Shown piece after piece: positions 36,985 through 44,737 of a DNA stretch of 64,000 bases; position 1 is the stretch's first letter; each line of letters begins with the position of its first letter. The DNA comes from Halovenus salina (GTDB taxonomy: Archaea > Halobacteriota > Halobacteria > Halobacteriales > Haloarculaceae). Below the pieces are notes generated by a model. The model saw only the letters and a program-made list of their open reading frames with translations, had not been told where the DNA came from and ran no database searches. The position numbers and the translations under genes are program-made. Location: assembly GCF_026410925.1 (NCBI RefSeq), contig NZ_CP112972.1, forward strand, positions 868,001 to 932,000, given 5' to 3'.

Positions 36985-37134
36985 TCACTTCTTGTTGCTC
37001 CGTTCACGAGTTGTTTCACCGATACCTGCATTCGCTGAACAGGCAGGACACGCGTACACGACGCCTGTCTTGTCACCGAAGACTCGTATAAATCGGTCTG
37101 AAACGTGCTCTCCACAGGTATTACATTCTGGCAT
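36985..37134 (-). CDS. Small zinc-finger protein (CxxC-CxxC), 49 residues
   Basis: Short gene with an ATG at 37134. The protein has CNTCGEH near the N-terminus and YACPACSAN later, two CxxC pairs 25 residues apart, which would make one zinc site. The overall form (MPEC-x2-CG, -RVFGDKTG-) agrees with a widespread haloarchaeal family of tiny zinc-finger proteins (DUF7563-like, from memory). Its role is unknown. It lies alone between SelO and the oxidoreductase gene. Confidence 0.65.
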   Translation of the reverse strand: MPECNTCGEHVSDRFIRVFGDKTGVVYACPACSANAGIGETTRERSNKK

Positions 37135-37291
37135 GTTACTGATGCGTGTAGTCTGTCACTCCGGATCTGGGAGTGTCAGTATCTACACGATTCATACCAA
37201 GCGCGACGCTGGCCAGAGCATCTCCGCATCCACTGCAACTTGACGTGGCAGCGAGCAAACGACGAACTGACATATCAGAATCTCTCATCGT

Positions 37292-38155
37292 TCAGTAGAA
37301 CTCACGGACGAGGTCCATTGCATCGTCGGGGGCGCTGTCAGGAATGTCGGCCATGTTCTCGGTAAGTCCTTCCCGTTGTTCCCAGGGGATGGAACTCTCG
37401 TCCTGATAAAGAATACCCTGATACTCGTTGTCTGCGTCAGAGATGGCTTCTTTGGCATCGTTGTGGTCGGTTGGGTCGTGGTCACTTTCTTTCAGGTCGA
37501 CAATAGAGTCCCTGAAGTAATCGTATGTGTCCACGTCGTTGAACGTGACACACGGCGAGTAGACGTTGACGAAACCAAAACCGTCGTGTTCGACTGCCTG
37601 CTGGACGATTTCGGTGTGACGCTGTGAGTCCGACGAAAATGACTGTGCAATGAACGTCCCGCCAGCTGCCAGCGCGAGCGCCAATGGGTTGACCGGTGGC
37701 TGCTTGGGACCATCCGGCGTCGTCGACGTTTCGAAATCCTCACGCGATGTCGGTGAGGCCTGCCCCTTCGTCAGCCCGTAGATTCGGTTATCCATGACGA
37801 TGTAGCTCATATCGACGTTGCGACGGACAGCATGGATGAAGTGGCCAGCACCAATCGAATAGCCGTCGCCGTCACCACCGGCGACCATGACCTCCAGTGT
37901 TGGGTTGGCCAGCTTCGTCCCGATACCGACGGGAAGTGCCCGGCCGTGGACGCCGTGGAGCGCGTAGCTGTGCATGTAGGTGCCGATTTTTCCCGAGCAC
38001 CCGATACCGGCGACGACGAATGTATTATCCGGGTCGTTACCGGTGTTCGCCAGGGCCTTCATCATGCCATTCATCGTCCCGAAATCACCGCAGCCAGGAC
38101 ACCAGGTGGGCTGTTTGTCGGACTTGAAGTCGGTGAATCTGCTGTCTGAGCTCAT
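37292..38155 (-). CDS. korB: 2-oxoacid:ferredoxin oxidoreductase, beta subunit
   Basis: TPP-binding beta subunit of a 2-oxoacid:ferredoxin oxidoreductase, 287 residues. Cluster cysteines lie in TWCPGCGDFG, GIGCSGKIGTY and SPCVTFND; the TPP/Mg motif is AGGDGDGYSIGAGHFIHA followed by MDNRIYGLTKGQ. It oxidises a 2-oxoacid to acyl-CoA and passes electrons to ferredoxin, but only with the alpha subunit, which is not in this window. The gene stands 96 bases after the zinc-ribbon gene in a row with a ferredoxin and SufB. It is probably a paralogue of the chromosomal korB/porB. Confidence 0.92.
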   Translation of the reverse strand: MSSDSRFTDFKSDKQPTWCPGCGDFGTMNGMMKALANTGNDPDNTFVVAGIGCSGKIGTYMHSYALHGVHGRALPVGIGTKLANPTLEVMVAGGDGDGYSIGAGHFIHAVRRNVDMSYIVMDNRIYGLTKGQASPTSREDFETSTTPDGPKQPPVNPLALALAAGGTFIAQSFSSDSQRHTEIVQQAVEHDGFGFVNVYSPCVTFNDVDTYDYFRDSIVDLKESDHDPTDHNDAKEAISDADNEYQGILYQDESSIPWEQREGLTENMADIPDSAPDDAMDLVREFY

Positions 38156-38251
38156 TTTGTTAGGTTGTCTGTGTTGTGATTTTGAGGGACGGTTTCTCTG
38201 CTGTGTTGCTCCGCACTACTGGTCGCGGGTTGTGTAAACACTGTTTTGCTG

Positions 38252-38638
38252 TCATTTTGATTGTTTGTGCAGGCCTGTCTCTACACGTTCGATTCCTGCG
38301 TCGACGAGTTCAGACCTCACTGCCGGCGGGAGTTTTTCGAGCGTCTCATCGACTTTTAGGTCGACTGATACACCGTCGACCCGCAATGCCACTAACTTTC
38401 CGCGATTCCCCTTTCCGGCAACCTCAAATTCGAACGGACGATTTTGTTCGTCAAGTCCATAGACCCAGACTTTCGAGAGGCCGTTTGCACTCTCCCAGTG
38501 AGTACTGTTGAGGACGTTGAGGCTCCCCGCAGGGGGAACGCACGGAGAACCACATGCCGGACACTGTCCTGGGTGTGGCGAGGCGCCAACGTACTCGTAG
38601 TCTATTCCACACCGGTAACACTGTAATGTCAGGATCAT
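38252..38638 (-). CDS. Zinc-ribbon protein of the ferredoxin cluster
   Basis: A 128-residue protein with an N-terminal zinc ribbon (LQCYRCGIDYEYVG and GQCPACGSP) and a C-terminal alpha/beta part (about 55-125) of unknown fold. It has no membrane segment. The ATG at 38638 is preferred to one nine bases upstream because the ribbon then starts at once. It lies 21 bases after the ferredoxin gene and before the oxidoreductase beta subunit. It may act as a small adaptor or regulator for the redox pair; function is not known. Confidence 0.65.
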   Translation of the reverse strand: MILTLQCYRCGIDYEYVGASPHPGQCPACGSPCVPPAGSLNVLNSTHWESANGLSKVWVYGLDEQNRPFEFEVAGKGNRGKLVALRVDGVSVDLKVDETLEKLPPAVRSELVDAGIERVETGLHKQSK

Positions 38639-38659
38639 GATCAGCACTCGCTACCGAGT

Positions 38660-38998
38660 TCAAAGCCTCCCCGCTCGTCCTGGGTCAACGTCGATAGCGT
38701 CGACAGGACAGACATCGACACAGAGCATACAGTCGATGCACTGGTCCTCGTAGGTTGGGTCGGCCTTGATCTCGGACTCGGGGTGGCCTGGGGTATCCGT
38801 CCACTCGAACACGTCGACGGGGCAGTCCTCCAGACAGGCCCCGTCCGCGATACAGATGTCGAAATCCACTGCGACATGGGTCCCGTGGATGCCCTGTTTT
38901 TCTTCCGTAGGTTCCTTGCCATCTGTCGTCCATACTTGATGGTCCTCGTGCCGGTCGACTTCCTCGTATGTCTTCTCGAAATTTGAGTCGATAGCCAT
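38660..38998 (-). CDS. Zinc-containing dicluster ferredoxin
   Basis: Ferredoxin of 112 residues very like the zinc ferredoxin of Sulfolobus. The N-terminal extension has His17, His20 and His38 (RHEDH and GIHGT), which match the zinc ligands of that protein, with an Asp near ADPTYEDQC. Cluster motifs are CIADGACLEDCP, with the longer first spacing typical of this type, and CIDCMLCVDVCP. It is the natural electron acceptor of 2-oxoacid oxidoreductases in archaea, which fits the korB gene two positions downstream. Confidence 0.93.
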   Translation of the reverse strand: MAIDSNFEKTYEEVDRHEDHQVWTTDGKEPTEEKQGIHGTHVAVDFDICIADGACLEDCPVDVFEWTDTPGHPESEIKADPTYEDQCIDCMLCVDVCPVDAIDVDPGRAGRL

Positions 38999-39043
38999 TA
39001 GGATATCCTCTGATTCTTTTTTATGAGTCAGCCGACCCGGTCA

Positions 39044-40474
39044 CTACCCGAGCGAGCCCTCCATCTCGAGTTCGATAAGTCGGTTCATCTCGACCGCGTA
39101 CTCAATCGGTAGTTCCTCCGTGAGCGGTTCGATGAAGCCAGCGACAATCATCTGTTTGGCGTCGTCGTCGTCCAGTCCCCGCGACTGGAGGTAGAACACG
39201 TCCTCGTCGCCGATTTTGCCGACTGTCGCCTCGTGTGCGACATCTACTTGCGACTCCTGGATTTCCATATACGGCATCGTATCCGACGTACTCTCGTTGT
39301 CGAACATCAGCGCGTCACACTCGACTGAGGTTGACGACCCCTCAGCCCCATCTGCGATATGAACGAGGCCGCGGTAGTTCGTGCGGCCGCCGTCCTTGCT
39401 GACGGATTTGGATTCGATAGTCGACTTGGTGTTTGGCGCGTTATGATACACTTTCGCGCCAGTGTCGATGTTCTGGCCCTCGCCGGCGAAGGCGATGGTA
39501 ATGTGGTTGTCAGTCGCACCGGGGCCCTTGAGGATTGTTGAGGGGTACAACATCGTCGCCTTCGACCCCATGCTTCCGGACACCCACTCCATTGTGGCAT
39601 CTTTCTCGGCGATGGCGCGTTTGGTGTTGAGATTGTAGGTATTCTTCGACCAGTTCTGGACCGTCGAGTACTGGACGTGAGCGTTCTCCTTGACAAACAC
39701 TTCGACGCCACCGCTGTGCAAATTAAACGCTGAGTATTTCGGGGCCGAACACCCCTCGATATAGTGAACTTCAGCGTTCTCCTCGGCGACGATGAGCGTG
39801 TGCTCGAACTGGCCCATGCCTTCGGAGTTCATCCGGAAGTACGCCTGGACGGGCATGTCGACGGTTGTGTCCTCTGGTACATAGACAAACGAGCCACCGG
39901 ACCAGATTGCGCCGTGGAGCGCCGCAAATTTGTTGTCACTGGGTGGGACAGCCTTGGTCATGAAGTACTCCTTGAGGATGTCTTCATGCTCCTGGACGGC
40001 CTTATCCATATCACAGAAGATGACGCCTTTTTCTTCCCACTGTTCTTGCATGTTCTGGTAGACGATCTCGGACTCGTACTGGGCTCCAACTCCGGAGAGG
40101 GCGTTCTTTTCGGCTTCTGGAATACCCAGTTTGTCGAACGTGTCCTGGATCTCTTCGGGGAGGTCTTCCCAGTTCTCGGCGCCGCCACGGGCATCGATGT
40201 CCGGCCGGATGTACGGGACAATTTCGTCGATGTCAACCTCCGAGAGGTCGGGCTGGCCGGGCCAGTCCGTGGGCATCGGCATCTCTTGGAACAGGTCGAG
40301 TGCCCGGAGGCGGCGCTCCAGCATCCACTCGGGCTCGTCTTTGTCTTCGGAGATGATACGAATCGTCTCCTCGGTTAATCCCTTTTCTGTCTCGAAGGCC
40401 GAATTCTCCTCTTTCTTAAACTCGAAGCGTGCTTCGGTATCGGTTTCCTGAATGTTATCCTGTTCCGAACTCAT
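39044..40474 (-). CDS. sufB: Fe-S cluster assembly protein SufB
   Basis: SufB scaffold subunit, 476 residues, normal length. The beta-helix core region is recognisable from SDNKFAALHGAIWSGGSFVYVP through EGCSAPKYSAFNLHSGGVEVF to the C-terminal AHEATVGKIGDEDVFYLQSRGL, which holds the conserved His/Glu/Asp area. SufB normally works with SufC and SufD; neither is encoded in this window, so this is either a stand-alone paralogue or uses SufCD from elsewhere. It heads the row sufB - ferredoxin - zinc ribbon - korB, with 45 bases to the ferredoxin. A TATA element 26 bases before the ATG suggests a leaderless start. Confidence 0.94.
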   Translation of the reverse strand: MSSEQDNIQETDTEARFEFKKEENSAFETEKGLTEETIRIISEDKDEPEWMLERRLRALDLFQEMPMPTDWPGQPDLSEVDIDEIVPYIRPDIDARGGAENWEDLPEEIQDTFDKLGIPEAEKNALSGVGAQYESEIVYQNMQEQWEEKGVIFCDMDKAVQEHEDILKEYFMTKAVPPSDNKFAALHGAIWSGGSFVYVPEDTTVDMPVQAYFRMNSEGMGQFEHTLIVAEENAEVHYIEGCSAPKYSAFNLHSGGVEVFVKENAHVQYSTVQNWSKNTYNLNTKRAIAEKDATMEWVSGSMGSKATMLYPSTILKGPGATDNHITIAFAGEGQNIDTGAKVYHNAPNTKSTIESKSVSKDGGRTNYRGLVHIADGAEGSSTSVECDALMFDNESTSDTMPYMEIQESQVDVAHEATVGKIGDEDVFYLQSRGLDDDDAKQMIVAGFIEPLTEELPIEYAVEMNRLIELEMEGSLG

Positions 40475-40493
40475 AAAATTGTGTTATCACCCT

Positions 40494-40508
40494 GGACATA
40501 TAAGTTTA
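40494..40508 (-). promoter_or_regulatory. TATA element of sufB
   Basis: On the minus strand the bases read AAACTTATATGTCC, centred about 26 bases before the sufB ATG. This is the standard position for a haloarchaeal TATA box in a leaderless transcript. The AT-rich stretch beyond it (to about 40620) separates sufB from the divergent TFB gene and probably holds that gene's promoter too. Confidence 0.55.
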
Positions 40509-40865
40509 ATCTATAACTATTTTTTAATTGTATCTGGGCGAATATCCTCTAAAACTCCCATCTTAAAAATGCAAATCAAAAATATATCTTTTGTATATAA
40601 AAACTTAGTATCGGCCAGATTTAAAGGAACCGTATGGTACAACCGTCTCCTGATTGCCAACTCTCGGAGCAATTAAATAATCAAACTCCGCTCAGAGTCG
40701 GTACACCCAGTTCTTCGGTTATTTTCTGGCGTAGCCGAGACTGGGATATCCGCTTGTTCCACCAGCAACGACACTGTTGCTCTGTTCCCGGGGGCGTTGA
40801 ACGTGACTGAGTCATCTATAACCTCACGAGTTCGCTCAAAAAGCCCTTCTGAGGAACACGGCAAA

Positions 40866-41801
40866 ATGAGCGAAGAGGAACGGGATACACAATCGGGCAA
40901 GACATGTCCCGAGTGTACTGGAACCATAGTCTACAACGAGGCGCGGGCTGAGACCCACTGCCGAGACTGTGGTCGCATCGTCGAATCAGACCGCTTAGAC
41001 TACGGTCCTGAGTGGCGTGCATTTGATTCGCGTGAAAAGAAACAGAAGTCGCGGGTCGGGGCGCCACAAACCGAGCGATTACACGATCGTGGCTTGTCGA
41101 CAGTTATTGATTGGCGAGACGAGGACGCGTATGGGCGGTCGCTCTCATCTCGACAGCGAAAGAAAATCCGACGTCTTCGGGAATGGAATGAGCGGTTCCG
41201 GACGAAGAATCCTCAAGAGCGAAATCTAAAGCATGCACTGGGGGAAATCACCCGGATGGGTTCCGCGCTGGGATGCCCCAGTCCGATCAGAGAAACAACG
41301 AGTGTGTTGTACCGGCAGGCACTCGAAAAGGACCTACTCAGAGGGCGCTCAATTGAAGGTATGGCAACGGCAGCCCTCTACGCCGGATCGCGTCTGGAGA
41401 ATGTACCCCGGACACTGGACGAAGTTGCTGCGGTAAGTCGCGTCGATAAACCGGAGATAGAGCGTGCCTATCGCTATCTGGCTGATGAGTTGGAGTTAGC
41501 AATGGACCCACCGGATCCTGAATCGTACGTCGGTCGGTTCGCTTCCCAGCTAGGGTGTCCTAATGAAACAGAGCGTCGAAGTCGAGAGCTGATTCAGGCT
41601 GCGGTTGAAAACGGTGTTCACAATGGGCGAAATCCCGTCGGGATAGCCGCAGCAGCGCTGTATTCAGCTGCCAAACTCACACAACAGGACATTATCCAGG
41701 ACGAACTTGCAGAGATTGCTAACGTGAGCAAGGCCACGATTGGAAATCGATATCCTGAAATTCTCGAAGCAGCCGATGAAGTGCCGACTGATACTGATTA
41801 G
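40866..41801 (+). CDS. tfb: Transcription initiation factor IIB (TFB)
   Basis: General transcription factor TFB, 311 residues, which recruits RNA polymerase to TBP-bound promoters. The N-terminal zinc ribbon is CPECTGTIV with CRDCGRIVE, the B-finger contains YGPEWRAFD, and two cyclin folds follow (about 110-200 and 205-300). The ATG at 40866 puts the ribbon at residue 15; an upstream TTG would add 23 unlikely residues. Haloarchaea have many TFBs used for specialised programmes; this one sits divergent from the sufB row. Its last six codons and stop fall in the MITE copy at 41786. Confidence 0.92.
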   Translation: MSEEERDTQSGKTCPECTGTIVYNEARAETHCRDCGRIVESDRLDYGPEWRAFDSREKKQKSRVGAPQTERLHDRGLSTVIDWRDEDAYGRSLSSRQRKKIRRLREWNERFRTKNPQERNLKHALGEITRMGSALGCPSPIRETTSVLYRQALEKDLLRGRSIEGMATAALYAGSRLENVPRTLDEVAAVSRVDKPEIERAYRYLADELELAMDPPDPESYVGRFASQLGCPNETERRSRELIQAAVENGVHNGRNPVGIAAAALYSAAKLTQQDIIQDELAEIANVSKATIGNRYPEILEAADEVPTDTD

Positions 41802-41903
41802 TGCGGTAATTTTCAGACCTGATGCGGTGAATCGTCGTTTCACGGTCCGATACAGGAGAGAAGCGAAAGCCTAGCGGTAACGACTCGCAATAATCACTTT
41901 GAG
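41786..41903 (+). repeat. 119-base MITE-like repeat, copy A
   Basis: Starts GACTGATACTG, continues TGCGGTAATTTTCAGACC, and ends ACTCGCAATAATCACT. It aligns along its whole length with copies at 52819 (plus) and 46347 (minus). The ends hold short inverted repeats (TTA-TGCG against CGCAATAA). It has no coding capacity of its own, but provides the TFB stop codon. Confidence 0.75.
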
Positions 41904-41974
41904 TGATAAAATTCAACCGCAAAACAGCTCTCTGTTGTTCGTCACGTGGGAACGAAAGCCCCATTCGAGAGGAT

Positions 41975-42403
41975 TTACTCGAGTCGTTCCTGAAGAACAG
42001 CCGGGCAGGCCGTAGTCACTCCCGAAATTGAGAGGATTTGATTGCTGACAATCTCATTCAATTCAGTGCTCCCTGTCGCCTCAAGCTCGGCCATCAACAT
42101 GTGATCACCAGTCGCGGTATATAATGCAGTGAGCGAGTCGAGATTCCTAAGTTCAGTTATTGCCTCAACATATTGGTCACTCTCGATGTCAATTCCCACC
42201 ATCGCAATGCTCTGGTGACTGACTTTTTTTGGGTCGATTTCGACAGTATAACCCACAATTGCACCTTCTTCCTCAAGTTTCTCGATGTACTTCCGGGCAG
42301 TCGGTCGCGCGACACCAGCCTGGTCAGCAATCTCTCCGAGGGAAGATTTTGGATTCTCTTTGAGGATAGAGAGAAGACGATGCTCAAGTTCTTCAGCGTC
42401 CAT
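41975..42403 (-). CDS. Lrp/AsnC family transcription regulator
   Basis: A 142-residue Lrp/AsnC regulator. The N-terminal winged helix (about 1-50, LEHRLLSILKENPKSSLGEIADQ and GVARPTARKYIEKLEEEG) binds DNA; the RAM ligand domain (about 65-138) ends with ISGVTTACPAV. Members sense amino acids or related metabolites. It stands between TFB and the IscA-type gene, all three on or beside the iron-sulfur cluster block, and may control them (inference). The downstream gene on the same strand as transcribed before it is the IscA-type gene, 49 bases upstream. Confidence 0.92.
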   Translation of the reverse strand: MDAEELEHRLLSILKENPKSSLGEIADQAGVARPTARKYIEKLEEEGAIVGYTVEIDPKKVSHQSIAMVGIDIESDQYVEAITELRNLDSLTALYTATGDHMLMAELEATGSTELNEIVSNQILSISGVTTACPAVLQERLE

Positions 42404-42452
42404 TTTGTGTACTGTTAATTCGGGGCGGTAATTATCTTGCTGGTGATTTCAT

Positions 42453-42815
42453 TCAGGTACGGAACGATTCGCCACAACCACACTCCGAGACGACGTTGGG
42501 GTTCTCAATATCAAAGCCCGCTGCTTGGAGGCCTGTTTCATACTCAACGACACTGCCCTCAATATAACCAATACTCGCGGGGTCGACAAACACTCGGAGA
42601 CTATGGTGTTCGTAGACGGTATCGTCCTCCTCTGGACTGTCATCGAAACGCATACCGTATGAAAGGCCTGCACAGCCACCTTGCTGGACAAACAGCCGAA
42701 GCCCTGCAGTGTCGGTGTCCAGGTTCTCCTCCTCTAAGAGGGCAAGAGCCTTTTCAGAGGCAGTTTCTGAAACTTTGATTTCCGGTGGCTCATTCTCTTC
42801 GGCTGTCGTACTCAT
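42453..42815 (-). CDS. IscA/ErpA/HesB-type iron-sulfur carrier
   Basis: A-type Fe-S carrier of 120 residues. The conserved cysteines are present: GGCAGLSYGM and ECGCGESF near the C-terminus. Such proteins receive clusters from a SufB or IscU scaffold and pass them to targets. The ATG at 42815 is chosen because it gives a normal family length; an upstream start would add 14 residues. It lies 49 bases before the Lrp/AsnC gene on the same strand. Together with sufB and the ferredoxin it supports an iron-sulfur theme of the region. Confidence 0.92.
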   Translation of the reverse strand: MSTTAEENEPPEIKVSETASEKALALLEEENLDTDTAGLRLFVQQGGCAGLSYGMRFDDSPEEDDTVYEHHSLRVFVDPASIGYIEGSVVEYETGLQAAGFDIENPNVVSECGCGESFRT

Positions 42816-43010
42816 ATACTGACTTGATTGGGCCAGGGTATTAACCATGACGCTCAAGATACTGACGCTGGCTATGGCCTGAAATCGTTGAGGGACACAA
42901 AGACCGAGGAGGATGTGAACCGCCTCGGGGTCTAATGACGTCGAGGTAATCTGAAAACTATATTATATCGATTTTAATGAAGAGCGCGATTTAGGGAAGG
43001 TTTGAAGCGA

Positions 43011-43028
43011 AAGCCTCGCACTTCAGCG
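43011..43028 (+). repeat. IS200/IS605 right-end fragment
   Basis: AAGCCTCGCACTTCAGCG is identical at 17 of 18 bases to the start of the hairpin at 35307. The second arm of the hairpin is missing because a 247-base MITE begins at its last bases. It is a relic of an element end. Confidence 0.45.
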
Positions 43029-43274
43029 CTGTCTCTTACCCATAAGTTCACCGAGCCCCGAACAGACGTTTCAGCCGCTGTCGGGCCCGATTTGTACTTG
43101 GAAAATCGCGGTGAGGAGCGATTCGGGCAGTGGTACCACTGGTAGGCGATTACTGAATGCGGGTAAACGAGGTCGGCAAAATCGTTCCATAAGGAGATTA
43201 TCTCTGTCGGTATCGGGATTTTCAGTCGGATTCATCGAACTCGACAGCGACTCGATTTGTGGGTAAGAGACAGC
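43028..43274. repeat. 247-base MITE with 18-base terminal inverted repeats
   Basis: The left end reads GCTGTCTCTTACCCATAA and the right end is its reverse complement with one mismatch (TTGTGGGTAAGAGACAGC). The CTGTCTCTTA core resembles ends of the IS4/IS50 family. No frame inside codes for a recognisable protein, so it is non-autonomous. A clear target-site duplication is not seen. The following 300 bases up to 43576 hold no gene that I can support. Confidence 0.7.
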
Positions 43275-43576
43275 CCTCTATCTTGCACGGCAGTTCTGGT
43301 GATCTACTGATAGGTAAATCTGTGAGAACCTACGACAACAGACATTCCTTATGTACAAAGATTCCCCCGACTCAAACAAATTATTACATAAGGCTGCGAT
43401 GCACCACGCTGACCACACACCACGTTTCTGGAGTGTCCGCTGTTGGGTGACACTCCGTCTACCAAGTGTAACGCGCTATTACCGAGTTATTCGATCAACT
43501 GTTCTCGGTCAGTCCAAGCTATGTATGTATCACTGGGTAGAACAAGGTGGAGATTCTCGGAGTGTCTGCGAGAGTC

Positions 43577-43846
43577 TCAGTTGTAGTGGCTGTGGCCGAC
43601 AACAAGCGCAGCCACGTGCAGGATGACAAGAGCAAGAAACGCCACAACCTCGTCGGGCGTCTCCAGGCCGCCCACGAGTAGCGGGAGGTAGAGAAACGGC
43701 ATCGAAACGGCCATCCAGAAGCTGACCGTCCGTACCGGGGACAACACTGACTCCGGGGTGAGGTCATCAAGCAGTTGGTCACGAGTCTGCTCGGGTGTCT
43801 CGCGGGAACTGTGGGTGGATGCGTTCTGTTCGGAGGGCTGAGACAT
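43577..43846 (-). CDS. Small two-helix membrane protein
   Basis: An 89-residue protein with an acidic, polar N-terminal half and two membrane helices near the C-terminus (about 42-60 and 65-85), ending GHSHYN. I prefer the ATG at 43846; an earlier ATG at 43933 overlaps the upstream gene by ATGA, but the extra 29 residues include rare TTA and GTA codons in what looks like promoter sequence. Function is unknown. It pairs with the gene just upstream. Confidence 0.55.
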   Translation of the reverse strand: MSQPSEQNASTHSSRETPEQTRDQLLDDLTPESVLSPVRTVSFWMAVSMPFLYLPLLVGGLETPDEVVAFLALVILHVAALVVGHSHYN

Positions 43847-43929
43847 GGGATCACCCTGGTGCGGTCGTGGTGGTAATACACGGCTGAGAGACGAGGCGCA
43901 AGACCGTTCGACGCCATCGTCGTAGCGGC

Positions 43930-44313
43930 TCATCGGTACAGTCCTTCTGTTGCGGAGACAGTTCCGTTGCCAACCTCGATCAACGCCGTTCGTTCAGGTG
44001 TCTCGTCGATCTCACAGAGTGTGGTCTGCTGTCGGCGGCCGTCGAGTTCGACCTGCACCTCGTACTCGCCGGCCGGCAATTGGCCGAGTTCACTCACTAT
44101 CTTGCCCGGAGTGAGGTAATACCGGTTGGCAAAGACGAGACCCCGGCTGTCGCGGACCTCGATAGTTAGATCGTACGCCTGGTTTAGGTCGAAGTTTCTG
44201 ATGTGGATTTCCTCGCTTCGCCGGGCAACCAAGCGATCCGTCACTGCGCTCTCTCCCGGGGTAGACCGGTGATCTGATTCGCCACCGGAGTTGTACTGAT
44301 CTTCTCTCACCAT
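43930..44313 (-). CDS. Hypothetical protein with beta-sandwich-like C-terminus
   Basis: A 127-residue acidic protein. The first 33 residues are polar and probably disordered. The rest (about 34-120) alternates beta strands (IHIRNFDLNQAYDLTIEVRD, LPAGEYEVQVEL), the pattern of a small Ig-like or carboxypeptidase-regulatory-like domain. No signal peptide or membrane helix is visible. It is not recognised as a named family. It likely shares a transcript with the small membrane protein after it. Confidence 0.6.
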   Translation of the reverse strand: MVREDQYNSGGESDHRSTPGESAVTDRLVARRSEEIHIRNFDLNQAYDLTIEVRDSRGLVFANRYYLTPGKIVSELGQLPAGEYEVQVELDGRRQQTTLCEIDETPERTALIEVGNGTVSATEGLYR

Positions 44314-44737
44314 CGTTATTTAGGATAACACGGGCCTCTTGCCTGATTCCCCATGCTAGTAATTGATATCTATAGGGCAAGCCCGTCTAGTTATTTAGAT
44401 AGTCCCAGCCAGAATCGTTGATGAGTGCTACACAATGCCCCTCCGGCTGTTCTCAAGAGAGAGCTCGACGGTTCGGCAGTCTTTCTGAAATGGGTCACTC
44501 CGCCATCTCAGTGGAACCTACCAGTTGTGGGTCCGACAGACGCTGGCGAACTATCCGACTCTGTAAGCTCATTGAAACGCTCTGTTAAAAATGCGGTACA
44601 GAAGCCGGATTGCTGGAATTCCTGATCGAAAATCTGACTTCTACTCTATCTAAGGGACTATTTCTACCACTAGTGACTGACTCTCGATAGGTCAGAGTTA
44701 ATCTCGAAACCATGCAACGGGTTATAACATAGTAGCG
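44314..44737. other. Intergenic stretch without a recognisable gene
   Basis: About 420 bases of mixed GC. A 66-residue frame at 44425-44625 lacks haloarchaeal composition and any domain, so I do not call it. A GTTATTTAGATAG sequence near 44391 resembles the TATCTAGATA motif weakly, but it is about 80 bases before the nearest start. Confidence 0.5.

Noticed and set aside
36729-37115. Minus-strand frame of 128 codons after SelO
   Set aside because: It overlaps the SelO 3' end and, in another frame, the 49-residue zinc-finger gene; composition is not haloarchaeal.
39764-40378. 204-codon plus-strand frame opposite sufB
   Set aside because: Val/Leu/Gly-rich shadow of the sufB gene; no initiation signal.
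43351-43626. 91-codon frame after the 247-base MITE
   Set aside because: Its second half is antisense to the small membrane protein and the first half has no recognisable features.
44391-44403. GTTATTTAGATAG as a fourth copy of the TATCTAGATA motif
   Set aside because: Only a partial match, no TATA at the expected distance, and about 80 bases from the nearest start.
44425-44625. 66-codon plus-strand frame in the gap before the zinc-ribbon genes
   Set aside because: No start context, no domain, non-acidic; probably chance.
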